This document shows, piece by piece, positions 46,000-57,360 of a stretch of 64,000 nt of DNA. How positions within the stretch are numbered: position 1 is the stretch's first letter; the number at the start of each line of letters is the position of its first letter. The stretch covers positions 48,006,665 to 48,070,664 of the forward strand of contig NC_092868.1 in NCBI RefSeq assembly GCF_032062135.1, read 5' to 3'. The translations under genes were made by a program, and so were the position numbers. Source of the DNA: Pyxicephalus adspersus (taxonomy: Eukaryota; Chordata; Amphibia; Anura; Pyxicephalidae). The notes under the pieces are model-generated. The model had not been told where the DNA came from, did no database searches, and saw nothing but the letters and a program-made list of their open reading frames with translations.

Positions 46000-46065
46000 G
46001 GTGCAGTCTCCATAATACTCTTAGGCATTTGACACTTCTAGCCCATTCAAGTCAAAACTAAACAA
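46000..46065. repeat. Dispersed repeat, copy A
   Basis: TTCCATTGGTGCAGTCTCCA, TAATACTCTTAGGCATTTGA and CACTTCTAGCCCATTCAAGT match 47690-47765 in order, in the same orientation. Family unknown. Confidence 0.6.
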
Positions 46066-46483
46066 TAAACAATAAAAAGCATGGAAGAAACATAGAAACC
46101 TGTGGATTAGTTAGACACAGTCTGGTCTGGTTTGGTTCTTGTCTGGTCCTGGTCTAGTTTATTGTAAAGCTGGTGATCCTGGAGCATACCCATTGTAAAT
46201 GCTGAAACACCGTCTTAGCTGCCTCTCATGTCTAATCGCCCAAATAATCTTGCCCCAATTTTCTCTCCTACTCCACTTTTTTCTCCTCAATTTCTCTTTT
46301 ATCTATACACCCATCCATGTTCTAAGCTTCTGTTTTCAAATCACAGAAAGCTCTTAGGATGGTCTAAAACCTCCCAGACATGGCACAAATACTTCTACCT
46401 ATCTTCACACAATGTTTTGAACATCTATGGCATTTATGTTTGGGTTTCTATGAACCTTGAATTCAGGATGTGTATGCTTTGAA

Positions 46484-46701
46484 GATTTGTTAAAGCTCTC
46501 CAAGACTGAACAAGATAGACGATCATGGGAGAACCTGGGTTTTTCAACAAACCTAAATAGGATTTCTTGAAAATGTTTTACTATTAGTTGGCAAAAATGT
46601 TCAACTTTGGACCAGATGTATTCCAAGTTTGCTGGATTGCCCAGGTTTGCTCATGATAGTTTATCTTCTCTGGTATTGAGGGACTTTACAAAGTTAGGTC
46701 C
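46484..46701. mobile_element. Palindromic MITE (3-bp-TSD family), copy 3
   Basis: GTTAAAGCTCTCCAAGACTG at the left and TTTACAAAGTTAGGTCC at the right are degraded inverted ends. Inside are GATCATGGGAGAACCTGGG, TTAGTTGGCAAAAATGTT and TTTGCTGGATTGCCCAGG as in the 15606 copy. The left tip is truncated, so no duplication can be read. Confidence 0.8.
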
Positions 46702-46769
46702 AATGCATAGAGAAGCAGAATCCAAGGTACATAGAAATTAGTACATTCTAGTAACTGGTACATTTCTTA

Positions 46770-46930
46770 AGATTCTTTGAATCCATGCCAGGACACTGTC
46801 CGCAAAGTATTTGCCTATGTTCATGTGGGTTTCATGTCTGGCTTTTCCCACACCTCCAAAAACCTCCAGTTGGGTTAATTGGCTCCCCTATCAGCTGTCC
46901 TTGGCTTGTGTGGAAAATGAGCAGCACAAC
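46770..46930 (+). repeat. tRNA-derived SINE fragment, plus strand
   Basis: TTTGAATCCATGCCAGGACA (degraded B box and following sequence) leads to TCATGTGGGTTTC, CCACACCTCCAAAAACCTCC and GTTGGGTTAATTGGCTCCCC, matching the complement of 38220-38330. The tRNA head is missing and the tail is unrecognisable. Confidence 0.7.
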
Positions 46931-47149
46931 CAAAGTGCAATGTGATCTGCTGAGTGCAATTTGGACACATGAGAATAATAATGAAGAATTCGAGCTAAAT
47001 GAAGGTTGATCATTTGCTTGGGGTGCAAGGAGTTAAGCCCCAGGCACATTGGGTAAAGTCTAGGAACACATTTTTAAAGCTCAACAGCTCCCATTTAATC
47101 AGAACAAAAAACACCCCTTTCCATCTTTATTCCTATTATTCCTAGACAT

Positions 47150-47450
47150 TCCCCATGAGTTAAATTATACAAAATGCAATATAATTCTCTTGTGTTATTC
47201 TAAGTGTAACCTTCTGGGAATGGTTCATTTTTCTCTTGTTATATATGATATATAACACGCTTATCAATTTCCACTTAGATTTATTGCTAGAATTCTTTTA
47301 CCTGTTGAACTTTTGTCCAAGACATTGTGAAAGTGTTTTGTCAGATAAATGGCTTTATTTCATCTGGTGATGCCTGAAGTATATTATTAGAGAATGGCCT
47401 CAGGGACTGGCTAAATGATGAGCGGATGGCTGGGGAATATCATAGATCAT
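47150..47450. other. Candidate conserved noncoding element
   Basis: Unique block with AAGTGTTTTGTCAGATAAAT, TGGCTTTATTTCATCTGGTG and CCTGAAGTATATTATTAGAG phrases. No repeat ends. The 66-codon frame nearby is not convincing. Confidence 0.22.
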
Positions 47451-47689
47451 TAAAAACTCAGAGAGAGAGAGAAGTTAGAAGATTTGCAGCCGGTGGCTTG
47501 TTTTCATACCTTGTTCATATGCTATTTTTTATAGAATATGGAAGGCATTATACTACTTTTTATTCTATTTTATGTAAATCTAGAGGGTTAAAGAGAATCT
47601 TCAGGTCTCTAAACTTATGCAACTGATACTTTTGATGTGACAAAATAAGTATTATACTCATCTTTTTGTTAGCCCTTGTTTCCTACCTT

Positions 47690-47765
47690 CCATTCCAGTG
47701 CAAGAACATCCATAAGACTCTTAGATATTGGACACTTCTGGCTCATTCCAGCTAAAATGAAAAAG
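47690..47765. repeat. Dispersed repeat, copy B
   Basis: CATCCATAAGACTCTTAGAT and GACACTTCTGGCTCATTCCA align with copy A at 46000-46065. Confidence 0.6.
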
Positions 47766-48264
47766 TAAGGGTCATTTTAGACCAGCGGAGAGCTGCAGCA
47801 TTCAGCTACAGGCTCTACCATGGTCCCAACTGCTCCCATTTAAGATAACGGGAGCAGTAGGGAAGCAATCTTTTGCTTCGGGCTATGATAAGTCACAGTC
47901 CAGTGCCCTAAAATGGCCACACAGTTGTTGTTGGAAGAATTTCTCTGTGGCTGTAGCCACAGCCTCATGCAAATTTGCTTACCTGAGACAATTTGATGTG
48001 TCCCTGGAAGAGTCCAACCATTCAGATTCACATTGGTGTTAAAGGGCCTCTTGGAGTGCGCAACATGAATGGTATAAAATCAGCTCTCCTAAACAATCCT
48101 TTTTGGAGATAATGAATTCAAACTGGCTGTTGGTGGAACTTGATGGGGGGTGACTCTGAAGGGGCTCAGGGGAAAAAACTAACAGGATGATCCAGTTGGA
48201 GGTTGAAACCAAGCAACCACAAAGGAGATAACATCTCTGTGAGCAGGAATAACACAATGTACTA
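47766..48264. other. Unassigned stretch with an inverted repeat
   Basis: Arms AACTGCTCCCATTTAAG and GATAACGGGAGCAGTAGG pair at about 47828-47860, a MITE-like hairpin. No gene is supported. Confidence 0.45.
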
Positions 48265-48770
48265 GTTGTTGGGTATGAGGGGTGTGCATTGAGAAAACTA
48301 CTTCAAGGACTTCTCCAAATATCGTGCCAGGGGTGTAAACATCGCGTCAGAGGATTTGCCCCCAATACAACAGTGACACCTATTGGAGAACATCAGTGGG
48401 CACCTGGGAGCAGTGTGTTTGTGAAAGTGGGAGGACACCTGAGTAAGGGGTAGATGCATGGGTGTGGCTTAATGTGGCCAGGGGTCCTGGAGAAGTATAA
48501 GAAAGGACAACAGCCACAAATCGTTCTCTTATACCTCGGATACCTCTTATTGCCTCTCTTTTTCTTTTTCTCTCTCTCTCTTTTCTCTCTCCAAACTTTG
48601 TGGAACCCAACCAGGGTACAGGATATGGAGGACGGACCCTTTGCACAATGTATCATTTTGCTTAATCCATGTGATCATTGCTTAGCTTATTTGGAATATT
48701 GATGATTACTTGTTAATTCTTTTCTCTGTTAATAAATATATTGTTACTTAAGATCTGTGTGATTATTAGG
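48265..48770 (+). repeat. Possible solo LTR-like segment
   Basis: A GC-richer block contains a TATAA at 48496-48500. A pyrimidine-rich stretch (TCTCTCTCTC) follows at 48541-48595, and an AATAAA signal lies at 48731-48736, shortly before TTACTTAAGATCTGTGTG. The spacing of TATA box and poly(A) signal (about 235 bp) fits a retroelement LTR. No TG...CA ends, primer-binding site, internal coding or flanking duplication could be fixed, so it may instead be unrelated sequence. Confidence 0.3.
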
Positions 48771-48784
48771 CTAATAGAAACTTA

Positions 48785-48988
48785 GGGCCTGATTTAATAA
48801 AGCTCTTCAAGGCTTGAGAGAATACACTTTCATCGGTGAAGCTGGGTGATCCAGCAAACCTTGACTGAATTTCCTAAAAGTAAATGTTTTTATTCAGATC
48901 AGATCCATTCCAGGTTTGTTGCATCACCCAGCTTCACTGATGGAAGTGTATTCTCTCCAGCCTTGGAGAGCTTTAATAAATCAGGTCC
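48785..48988. mobile_element. Palindromic MITE with 3-bp TSD, best copy
   Basis: The ends GGGCCTGATTTAATAAAGC and CTTTAATAAATCAGGTCC are flanked by TTA (48782-48784, 48989-48991). The arms extend about 70 bases: GAATACACTTTCATCGGTGA and CTTCACTGATGGAAGTGTAT pair, as do CTGGGTGATCCAGCAAACC and TTTGTTGCATCACCCAG. The transposase source is unknown. The 3-bp A/T duplication suggests PIF/Harbinger. Confidence 0.9.
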
Positions 48989-48991
48989 TTA

Positions 48992-49609
48992 GTAAAGATA
49001 CAGCTTTTCCACAAAAGGCACAAGGGAAACAGGAAAACATTTCCTTCATTATTGGCATCCCAGAAGATGTTTTTTCAGGGCCCTTAACCTTAAAAAGCAT
49101 GCAAGAAGCATAGTCTTCCTTTATTGTTAAACTTGTGATTCCAGAACAAACTTGTTTGAGTTTCTTGAACACTATTCTTGCTGCTTCTTGTGCATTCAAA
49201 ATCCTTGAAAAAACAGCAGCACTGGTATATTACCCATGGATGTTAAACAGATTTAAAACTGCTTTGTAGGTTTGGATGTGTTATGTGTTGCAGAAAGCAA
49301 ACAGAGGGAGTAGTTACCGTACATAGAACAGTCTTTAGGACTCATTCCTAATCTCCTACTGACTGGGGTGATTTTTTCTGCAATTGGTTATACAGATTAC
49401 AGGTTAAAGTGTCCCTGTCAACACATCTGACATTTTTGGCATGGCACATCATAAACATTTTTTGGAACCATTGTTATACTGTTTCTTCTGATGCATGTTT
49501 ACCAGATGAACACAATGGTAACATATTTGATGCCCTTTACTTAGAAATGTTAGGATAAATAAAAACAATACTTAAGAAGCAATAAAATGCAAACACATAA
49601 AGTATATTA
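48992..49609. other. Unassigned stretch
   Basis: No gene or repeat recognised. Two opposed short frames at 48916-49199 partly overlap the MITE. Confidence 0.45.
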
Positions 49610-50225
49610 TAAAAAGGACATTGTGGAATTGGAGAGAGTGCAGAAAAAGGGCAAATAAACTAATAAAAGTAATGGAGGAGCTCAGCTATGAGGAGAGATT
49701 GGCTGAACTGAATCTATTCTCCTTTTAGAAGAGACGTATAAGCAGGATATGATCACCCTGTATAAATATATAAACGGTCCATATAGAGAACTCTCCTCCC
49801 AATTATTCACTTTGAGATCATTACAAAGAACAAGAAAACACTTTTTGCATCTGAAAGAAAAGAAGTTTAAGCTCCGGATAAGGAAGGGATTCTTCTCTGT
49901 AAGGAAGTAGTTTTAGCAAGTTTTAGATATTGCTTTAGGGAAAAGCTGGATAATTTCTAGAAGCACAGAATATGACTGGTTGTTAAAGTCTTAAAGTAAA
50001 GATAACAGACTATTGATCCAGTGAACATCCGATTGCCTCATGGAATCAGGAAGGAATTTTTTTCATTTGTTGGAGCAAATTGTTCTAGGGTTTTTTTTTT
50101 TGCCTTCCTCTGGACCAAATATATATATAGAGTTTTTTTGTCTGGGATATGTTTATTTCCCTAGTGGTTGAACTTGATCGACGTATGTCTTCCTTTAACC
50201 TAATTGGCTATATAACTATATTATA
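49610..50225 (+). pseudogene. LINE-like fragment (RT C-terminal remnant)
   Basis: With frame changes and stops, the plus strand reads LERVQKK, then DMITLYKYINGPY, then LRSLQRTRKHFLHLKEKKFK and RIRKGFFSVRK. This resembles the C-terminal region of vertebrate non-LTR retrotransposon proteins. A 3' part with GGTTGAACTTGATCGACGTA and AACCTAATTGGCTATATAAC follows, a phrase I remember as very common in frog and fish genomes. Assignment to a LINE clade is uncertain. Confidence 0.5.
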
Positions 50226-51229
50226 TTGTGGTGTATTATATATCCATATAATAGATAGGGTAGCTACATGTATTTTGTAGGGTTTCCCTTTATTTTCACC
50301 TAGTTTATCTTCCTATTCAATGCTGACAACATTCTCTTTCCTCACTGTATACTTTGAATACAAAGCTGAATAAATATGTGTTTTTTTATACCTAACTAGA
50401 TTTACCTTTAATTCTACGTGAAGTTCTACTATTAAAGCAGTGAACCTGACATTCACCAAGCATTCTTTGCTGGAGTATCTTCCAGTTCCATGTGATTAAA
50501 CCCCTTTAGAGGCATCTCAACATTCTAATAATGTCATCAAGGCCTTGAGATGACTAACTGAACATGACCAAACAAATAAAAAAATCAAAACTGAAATATT
50601 TGTCTAATAGAGAGGGAGCTCAGCCACATATTGTTCAGATCCCTGTAATTAGTATGTTACTTAATGCCCACTTCCAAGGATGTTATTAAAACAGGAACAA
50701 AATATGTAATTGTATGTAATTATTTTAACAGCATGGAGGCTTGTTCTATAAGAAAGGTTACACATTTATATCAATAAACAAATTATTGTTCCAATAATAT
50801 AAGTGGCTCCTATGGGGTTTGCCAAAAGTAGTCTTTCCGTAAATATATAGATTGAGTCATCGAGCCATTTCCATTCTTGGCTGAGAACATTGTAGCCATC
50901 TACAGTGCTGACCAAAGCTGACCGATTAGAGAAAACAGAAGAGGTCAAGTAACATGGACTAATGAAGCAATTATCATCTGGGGGTCTAAGACGACTTTAT
51001 TTCTGTCCATAAATTGCATGGATTGATACTGATACCAGCAGCGGGAGGGTGGGGAGTTAAAAAAAAAAGCGAAATAAACAAATAAATAAAAAACATTTAT
51101 TTGTGATGTAAAAGGGAAAGTCACCTTTTTTGCATAATGTAAAACATTTGATGATAGATCTGCTTTATGTAATAGCAAAGTTATTGTTGAAGTTATTAAG
51201 TGGAAAATTTGCTCAGGTTCATACGAGAT
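50226..51229. other. Unassigned stretch
   Basis: At 50432-50500 AAAGCAGTGAACCTGACATT and the following bases match the left end of the palindromic MITE at 17756. Otherwise no gene. The 144-codon minus-strand frame at 50945-51379 has no recognised domain and runs into an hAT element. Confidence 0.45.
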
Positions 51230-51237
51230 GGCACAGG

Positions 51238-51670
51238 TAGGGATGACCGATGGGTCCGCGAAATTTCGGCTAACTGATTTTGAGAATTCCTTTGAAGTCC
51301 AGGGTGCAGGTCCCACAGTCCCTGGGCTGTTGCAGCCCAGTGACCATGGAAACCTGCGCTCACAGCTGTTTGGAGGCACACGGGTGCTTCCAATCAGCTG
51401 TGACTGCAGGCGAGTTCATATGAGTTCAGTTCCCACGGTCACTGGGCTGTATTGATGAGTACAGCCTAGTGACCGTAGGAACCTGCGGTCACAGCTGATT
51501 TGAAGCACGCCGGTGCCTCCAATCAGCTGTGACCGCAGGCAAACTCAGATAAACTCTAAATTCGGCGAGAACACAACCTTGTGGCGAATCCTGTTCTTAC
51601 ATGTTCTGTAAACTCGAAAGGCCCAATTCGCCACAAGATCAAAATTACAAATTTTGCTAGCTCTTCCCTA
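51238..51670. mobile_element. hAT non-autonomous element, TAGGGATGA family, copy 2
   Basis: The ends TAGGGATGACCGA and AGCTCTTCCCTA are flanked by GGCACAGG (51230-51237) and GGCACAAG (51671-51678), seven of eight equal. The interior repeats a GTGACCGTGGAACCTGCGGTCACAGCTG-type module twice (about 51300-51370 and 51435-51500), and each forms hairpins around CTGGGCTGT/ACAGCC. More diverged ends suggest it is older than copies 1 and 3. Confidence 0.85.
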
Positions 51671-51678
51671 GGCACAAG

Positions 51679-52918
51679 TGGTTAAAATGACGAGGATAAA
51701 AAAAAATGAATTTAAGTTTGAAAACAGATTTACACACAATATAAATTATTAAATACATCATAGTTAACATTATTTTTCTTGTAGGTAGAGAGTTAGGTAG
51801 AGGTAGGGCATTCATCCACAGGGGTACTGTTTCAGCAATGCCCAACTCCAGCCGATACAATTACATTGTAAACTTTCTTTTTTTTTGTAGAATCTGATGA
51901 AACTATACAATATAATTTCTCAGTTTTAGGTAGAAAAACACCATAGAATTTGCCAGAATTTGGACAAAGAAAAAAAAACCATTGGAGTGACTTTAGGGCT
52001 GAAAATTCCTTGTCTATACCTGGTAGTTGGATTTCATGATGAAGTTTGATTTGATTTGATTCAACTTAAATTGTCAAAATTCAGTGCAATTTCTAGGCTG
52101 AACTATAAATCTTACCAGCACCGATAGAGGAACGAATTAGTGGCAGAGTGCAAGTAAGGTGATGAGCAAAGCAGCAGAATCCCCTTAAAGCAACAGACTC
52201 ATTTGTTAATCAGTCTCTTATCTTCCTCCAGCAAGCTCATCATTTGCAACTGGCCTGTCTGCAGAGAAAATTCATTGTTCAGTACTTCCAAAACTGTAAA
52301 ACTAAACCGTATAAAATATTAATGTTCCTGTATTTTTTGAACGTTTCATCCACATAAACTGGAGTTCTGGTTTTAGCCACAATACAACAAGGGAATGTTC
52401 TGGAAGAAAAAAGATACTTAAACTTCTAGAAAGTTTCTCAAGCCTTCTTTTCAATAATGCAATGGCAAAGTTTAAAAAATTTATGTTAAACATATTTGTT
52501 AAATCCCAGGAGACGTTGGATTTGAGAGTAAATTGGAAGATATACTTTTTCCCTACTTTTTTTTACTTTATGTATATACTTTGCAAGAGGTGGGTGATCT
52601 CTTTTCTTTTATTCAGCTGCTGAAAAGTAATGTTCTGAATAGGAAAAACTCATTTATAATTACAAAGTGAGATTTTTTTTTCATTTGTCACTGCTGGAAA
52701 TAAAAGCTGAATAGGATAAAAGTGAAAATGTAGACAAAACAGACTACAGTATTTATAAAATAAAAGATCTCCTGAAAGCATTTCATGACATTTAGCAAGC
52801 TCAATGTTGTTATGCTTGGATTTTTAAAAAAAGAAAATTTGATTACATATAGCAAATTTAGTCTCAGTGAAGTCTATCCATCTATCTATTTTTATCTATG
52901 AATTTATCTCTCATTCTC
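51679..52918. other. Unassigned stretch
   Basis: No gene, RNA or named repeat. The frames at 51657-51860 and 52302-52493 have no recognised motif. Confidence 0.5.
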
Positions 52919-52921
52919 TTT

Positions 52922-52992
<71 letters not shown>

Positions 52993-52998
52993 ATCTAC

Positions 52999-53044
<46 letters not shown>

Positions 53045-53045
53045 A
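52919..53045. repeat. Compound tetranucleotide microsatellite (TTTC)n(TATC)n
   Basis: About 18 near-perfect TTTC units (52919-52992) pass into about 13 TATC units (52993-53045) with one CTAC interruption. Scattered TCTATC units just upstream (52873-52910) suggest an older, longer array. Confidence 0.95.
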
Positions 53046-53393
53046 TCTTTACAAAATTTTAGTAATACAATTTTTGCAAATTTTCCCTAAATGACCCATG
53101 TAATGTCACCATCAGTTTACTGTTCAAGAAGTTTTGCCAATATTTCAGTTAATGTGTATATAAAGCTAAAACTTTTTACATTTATTTTAGAACAGTGAGG
53201 AGTTGGAATAATTGTCAGACTTTAATTGCTAATTTCAAACTTTCAACATTTGGTTAGGAAAAGTTGTTTAATGTTGAAACATTTCTCTAATTGCTTTAAT
53301 TTATAGCGACTTTCCCTTCACCGTCTCCAAATCAATTTTAGTCAGTCCCTGACATTCATTCCTTATTATTATAAATTATGTTTCCAAAAGATG
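53046..53393. other. Unassigned stretch
   Basis: No gene or repeat recognised. Confidence 0.5.
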
Positions 53394-53720
53394 GGGTTTA
53401 TTTACTAAATAGTGTGTGATTATACAGCAAATTATGCATCATTGTTTGATTTCCCTGGGCCATTGCTACATTATAAGTAGGTTGAACGTTTATGGAGCTA
53501 TAAACAGCCAATCACATTTCAGATCACCTTGGCATTCTGGGTATTTGCGCCTGGCCTCATGTAATTAATGCAAAGAGAGTTGACATATTTCAAGTACAGG
53601 TTTTTTTTATTTTTTGTGACACAGCCTAATCTAATTAACAAATGTCACTAAATAATAGTATCTAATTATAAAATCAAAAGCATGAAACATTAATCATAAA
53701 CGATATACTAGTGGTGTCAT
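53394..53720. other. Candidate conserved noncoding element
   Basis: After a MITE-like tip at 53394-53410 the block is unique, with an octamer-like ATTATGCATCATT (about 53431), a POU/homeobox composite TAATTAATGCAAA (53562-53574), CTAATCTAATTAAC and TCTAATTATAAAAT. No inverted ends or frame. One of the two best-looking members of this class, though conservation is untested. Confidence 0.3.
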
Positions 53721-53957
53721 GAAAACATTAATTAAAATGTTGAACCCATGGGTAAATACCTATAAAAATAATGTATGTACATTGTTAATTTTTTATTTTA
53801 TATTCCCCTAATGATGGAGGTGTTTTTATAACTTTGGGTAAATCAATTCTCACTTATGTGTAACAAGTTTCAGGCAGCAGGCTACATGGCAAAAATAGAA
53901 TTTTACTCTTAGAAACTTTTTTTCAAGTGCATATTAAAAATACAGTGATCTGATGAC

Positions 53958-54414
53958 TAGGGATGAGCGAGAATGCCTCAGGCATTCTTGCGAAAATTTC
54001 CTCGAACTTCCAATGGTTCTGCAAAATTTTGGCAAACTGATTTTGCAAAACCACAGCTGCAATCATTCAGAAGATGCCCGGCAAAGAAGAACCTACTGAC
54101 ATTGTAAAATAAGTATCTCTTACAAATGATACATTTGTTACAGATACAAATGTATCATTTGTAAGAGATACTGTGGCTACATTCATTGAGAAGAGTGTGT
54201 GATCCCTGGGGTACTAGAGGTTTTTTAACCTCTAGTGCCCTGGGATCGCAGAGGATTTCCAGGGCTGCATGATGCAGCCGTGGAAATCCTTTTCTTTGGC
54301 GAGAGCTCGACCTCTCGGCGAATCAGAAGGCGGTTCTCACTTACATTTTCAGTAAGCAAGAAAAGCCCAATTCGCCACGAGATCAAACCTAATGTTTTCG
54401 CTTGCTCATCCCTA
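53958..54414. mobile_element. hAT non-autonomous element, TAGGGATGAGC family, copy 3
   Basis: Nearly perfect ends, TAGGGATGAGCGAGAATGCC and TTGCTCATCCCTA, lie between perfect 8-bp duplications CTGATGAC (53950-53957 and 54415-54422). Internal hairpins include 54112-54172 (27-base arms, AGTATCTCTTACAAATGATA), one around GAGGTTTTTTAACCTC (54218-54233) and one around GGATTTCCAGGGCTGCATGA (54254-54289). There is no transposase. Confidence 0.92.
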
Positions 54415-54715
54415 CTGATGACCATAACACATTCGCTGTTTCTGGAAAAATAAATAATAATACTAAAATAAAAACAAGCACTGCATAGTTGTAAACCACA
54501 GGGATGGGCTTTATAAATGTGCTATGAACTGAGCTAGCTTAAGTGTAATCGGTCAAAGCCACATATCCAGCTCTATGCAGGAATCTCCTTGTGCTCCAAT
54601 GGCCCATGTCTTTGCCAGCCACACAACACGGCCAGATTTTCATAAATTTGATGGACAGTGGTTTGTCTAGCTCAGCAGTGCATAACAGAGAGAGTCACTT
54701 CACTTCCCTCTAGAA

Positions 54716-55014
54716 CAGGCATTCTCAACCCAAAGTTTCTTCTAGAAGTTGCCAAGGGTTCCTCGAACTGTGGCCAATTTGCCTCCAGTGTGATTTTACT
54801 TCATAGTTCTGGGGCCAACACTACTTGGTAGAATCACCTCTATCACTCCAATGTTGTTTTCAGTAGGTAAGACTCTAACCACTACTGTAAGGGGTGAACT
54901 CATACTGGCCACCAATTTAAGATACTTTTTCCCAACTTACCCCCAATAGGGGTTCCCAAAGACCTGTACATTTTTTTAGGTGCTCTTTGGAAATATAATG
55001 ATTGAGAAAGGCTG
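54716..55014. mobile_element. hAT non-autonomous element, 299 bp
   Basis: The ends CAGGCATTCTCAACCCAAAG and, complemented, CAGCCTTTCTCAATC are flanked by CTCTAGAA (54708-54715) and CTCCAGAA (55015-55022), seven of eight equal. The ends resemble those of 38499-39076 but the interior is distinct. Confidence 0.85.
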
Positions 55015-55305
55015 CTCCAGAACATCAACTCTCTTAAAGAATATGTATAACATATGTGTAATTAGCAGTTTACCTGGAGTTAGGATTTAGAGAAAAGGGG
55101 AAATGGAATTTTAAATTAATAAAGGTGATTTTAAAAATACATATACAGTATATATAAAACTTTTTCTAGGGAATTTTTGTATATTGTCCATATAAGAAAG
55201 TGTGCATGATTTTATTTAGAAAGCCAAAATTGTTTCAAATATGAGTAAAAAAATAAAAATGAATCAAGCATTATCAATAAGCCTCTTACACAATCATATA
55301 TATAC

Positions 55306-55357
<52 letters not shown>
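55306..55357. repeat. (TG)n(TA)n microsatellite
   Basis: A short TG run at 55306-55316 passes into TA repeats to 55357. The ACTCAAGTATAAACCAAAAT end that follows is shared with the element ending at 32945, so the microsatellite probably grew at the edge of a DNA transposon. Confidence 0.9.
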
Positions 55358-55361
<4 letters not shown>

Positions 55362-55500
55362 CTCAAGTATAAACCAAAATTTTTTTACCTAACACGATTA
55401 CATGGAGCTATGTTCCCATATAAAGTGTATAATGAACATCTGAGACATCCTGCCATCTGAGACATTATTACCATTTGTTAAAAACTTTATATGAGGACAC
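55358..55500. mobile_element. Putative end of the CTCAAGTATA element
   Basis: The left tip ACTCAAGTATAAACC and the internal CATGGAGCTATGTTCC resemble the right side of 32490-32945 (GTATAAACATAGCTCCATCT) in inverse order. The far end is not found. Confidence 0.4.
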
Positions 55501-55765
55501 AGCTCAATCTTCTAGGGGCCTACAATAATGCACAAAAGATCACTGAAGATCAACTCAAAAGTACAAAATACTTGTAAACCTGTAAAAAAGTGTGATAAAA
55601 AGATTAACAGACTCAAAGTAATTTGTTTTCAAATGTTATTAAATACAAAAAACACCATAGATGTATTTGTTTATGTTCCTTTATTTGCATTTGCGTTGAT
55701 TATTTTCTTGAATTTTAGCAGTAATTACTATATTTTGTGCTTTAGGTTTAAGTTAAAAATGAGTA

Positions 55766-56228
55766 CAGGTAGTCCCTGAGTTAAGGACATCTGACATAAG
55801 GATGACTCCTAGATACAAACGAGGCTTCCCTGCTGCTTGTGTGCAGGACAGAAGCTTGATGACTTGCAGAAGAAATCTTTTGCTAACACAGCTGAGGTTT
55901 TGGGTGATCTTAAGAGCTGAGCTGATCTGTAATATCTTGTAACTCTTTAATGACCACAATGACAAACTCTGTAGTTGTTTCTTTTTGCAAATCAAAGCAC
56001 AGCTTGCTCCAGAAGGTAATGAATGTCTAGGCTCCAGAAAGCTTTTTTTTTTTTTGCTTTGTTTGTGATTAACTCACAGTGAGGATTTTTGACACCACAC
56101 TGTCTAATATTATGTTGAGACAAACATCTATCCTAATTGCATTTATTAAAATAATGTACCTACATACAAATTCAACATAAAAAACAAACCTACAGTCCTT
56201 ATCTCATATGTAAGCCAGGGACTACCTG
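55766..56228. mobile_element. Tigger/pogo-like non-autonomous element, copy 2
   Basis: The ends CAGGTAGTCCCTGAGTTAAG and ATGTAAGCCAGGGACTACCTG-type are flanked by TA (55764-55765, 56229-56230). Body phrases (TGTCTAATATTATGTTGAGA, GTTTGTGATTAACTCACAGT) are the complement of 35405-35871, so the two copies are inverted relative to each other at about 20 kb distance. Confidence 0.88.
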
Positions 56229-56230
56229 TA

Positions 56231-57360
56231 TAGTAAATCCTGGTGCTCAGTGTGTTTTAATAAAATCTAGCACAGATTAGCCGTTGCTGCAGCCTCTCAA
56301 TGTTGCAGTCTGATCACTTGTGGAGAGGAGATTGAGGACATGCTTTCACAGCACCTGTAGCAAAGTTTTTTTTCTTTTCTTTTTCTAATGCTGCTGCTGC
56401 AGTTTACTGTGACATGTCAGGAATTATCCCATGCAGACCTGTGAAGTAACTGAAAGGTCTACAATAAAGCAATAAGAGCTGCTGGTAACAGTAAAGGAAG
56501 ATTTGAAGTGTCAGTTCGGATGCGAATATTTGAAAGCTACTTGTTACCAATCAATCAAGCTTGGTTAGGCAAACATCAGGCCTGAAATGAACAGGAAATC
56601 TATTGTTAAATGTTCACTGATTTAATAAAAGGTGAAGCAAAATACTCAAAGCTTTAATACGCTTTATAGGTTAAAAATAAAGAAAAAAAAGTCTAAAGAT
56701 TTTAGTACAAAAGATGGAGAAAATAAAGTTTCTCCAACAAGATAAAAGCTAAATTCAGACAAATATAAAATACAAATTATTCTGTCGTCACCGAATTAAA
56801 CTTTTTTAATATAAACATTGAAATTACCTGAATGTACTGGTATGGGCAGCTTTCTTTAGCATGGATCATAAAACATCGTTGTTGGCTCCAATACTTTTTT
56901 TTGGACTGTAAGCAATTTATTTTTTTCATATGCTTTGTGTGCATTTTTAGTATTTGTGTTGTCTGTTTAGTGTGCTGCAAATATTTAATACTAGTTATTG
57001 AAACATTTTAGCCCCATCCCCCACATTTTTTCTTTCTGTTGATCTTTAGTTTATCGCTGATGATTATGAACAGAATAGGAATTTTTTTTCAAAGCAATTT
57101 TCACTGCAAAAATCTTGTTTTTGCAAATTATACAATTTTGAGGAAAACTAGCTAATTAGCAACTGTTCAGGAAGCATGCGGATCGCACTGACACTTGTTA
57201 GTTGGTGCAAACTGTATTTAAAAGAGTGTCAGGAGCAGTGACAAACTGAATAAATGTGTGTGAATTGTGGGACTGTGCAACCAAAACTGGTTTTATTTTG
57301 TTTTTTTTATTTTTGGTTGGAGTAGATCTTTTTATATTGCAGAAATGTTTTTTTTCACAT
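56231..57360. other. Unassigned stretch
   Basis: The part 56260-56500 (GCAGACCTGTGAAGTAACTG, TCTACAATAAAGCAATAAGA) has the look of a dispersed repeat but no second copy is in the window. No gene is supported. Confidence 0.45.

Noticed and set aside
48380..48656. Two Arg/Lys/Glu-rich minus-strand frames
   Set aside because: They are the complement of the pyrimidine tract in the LTR-like segment.
50945..51379. 144-codon minus-strand frame
   Set aside because: It runs from unique DNA into an hAT MITE, with no domain or splice signal supporting it.
52867..53094. 75-codon frame rich in Phe, Leu, Ser, Ile and Tyr
   Set aside because: It is the translation of the (TTTC)n(TATC)n microsatellite.
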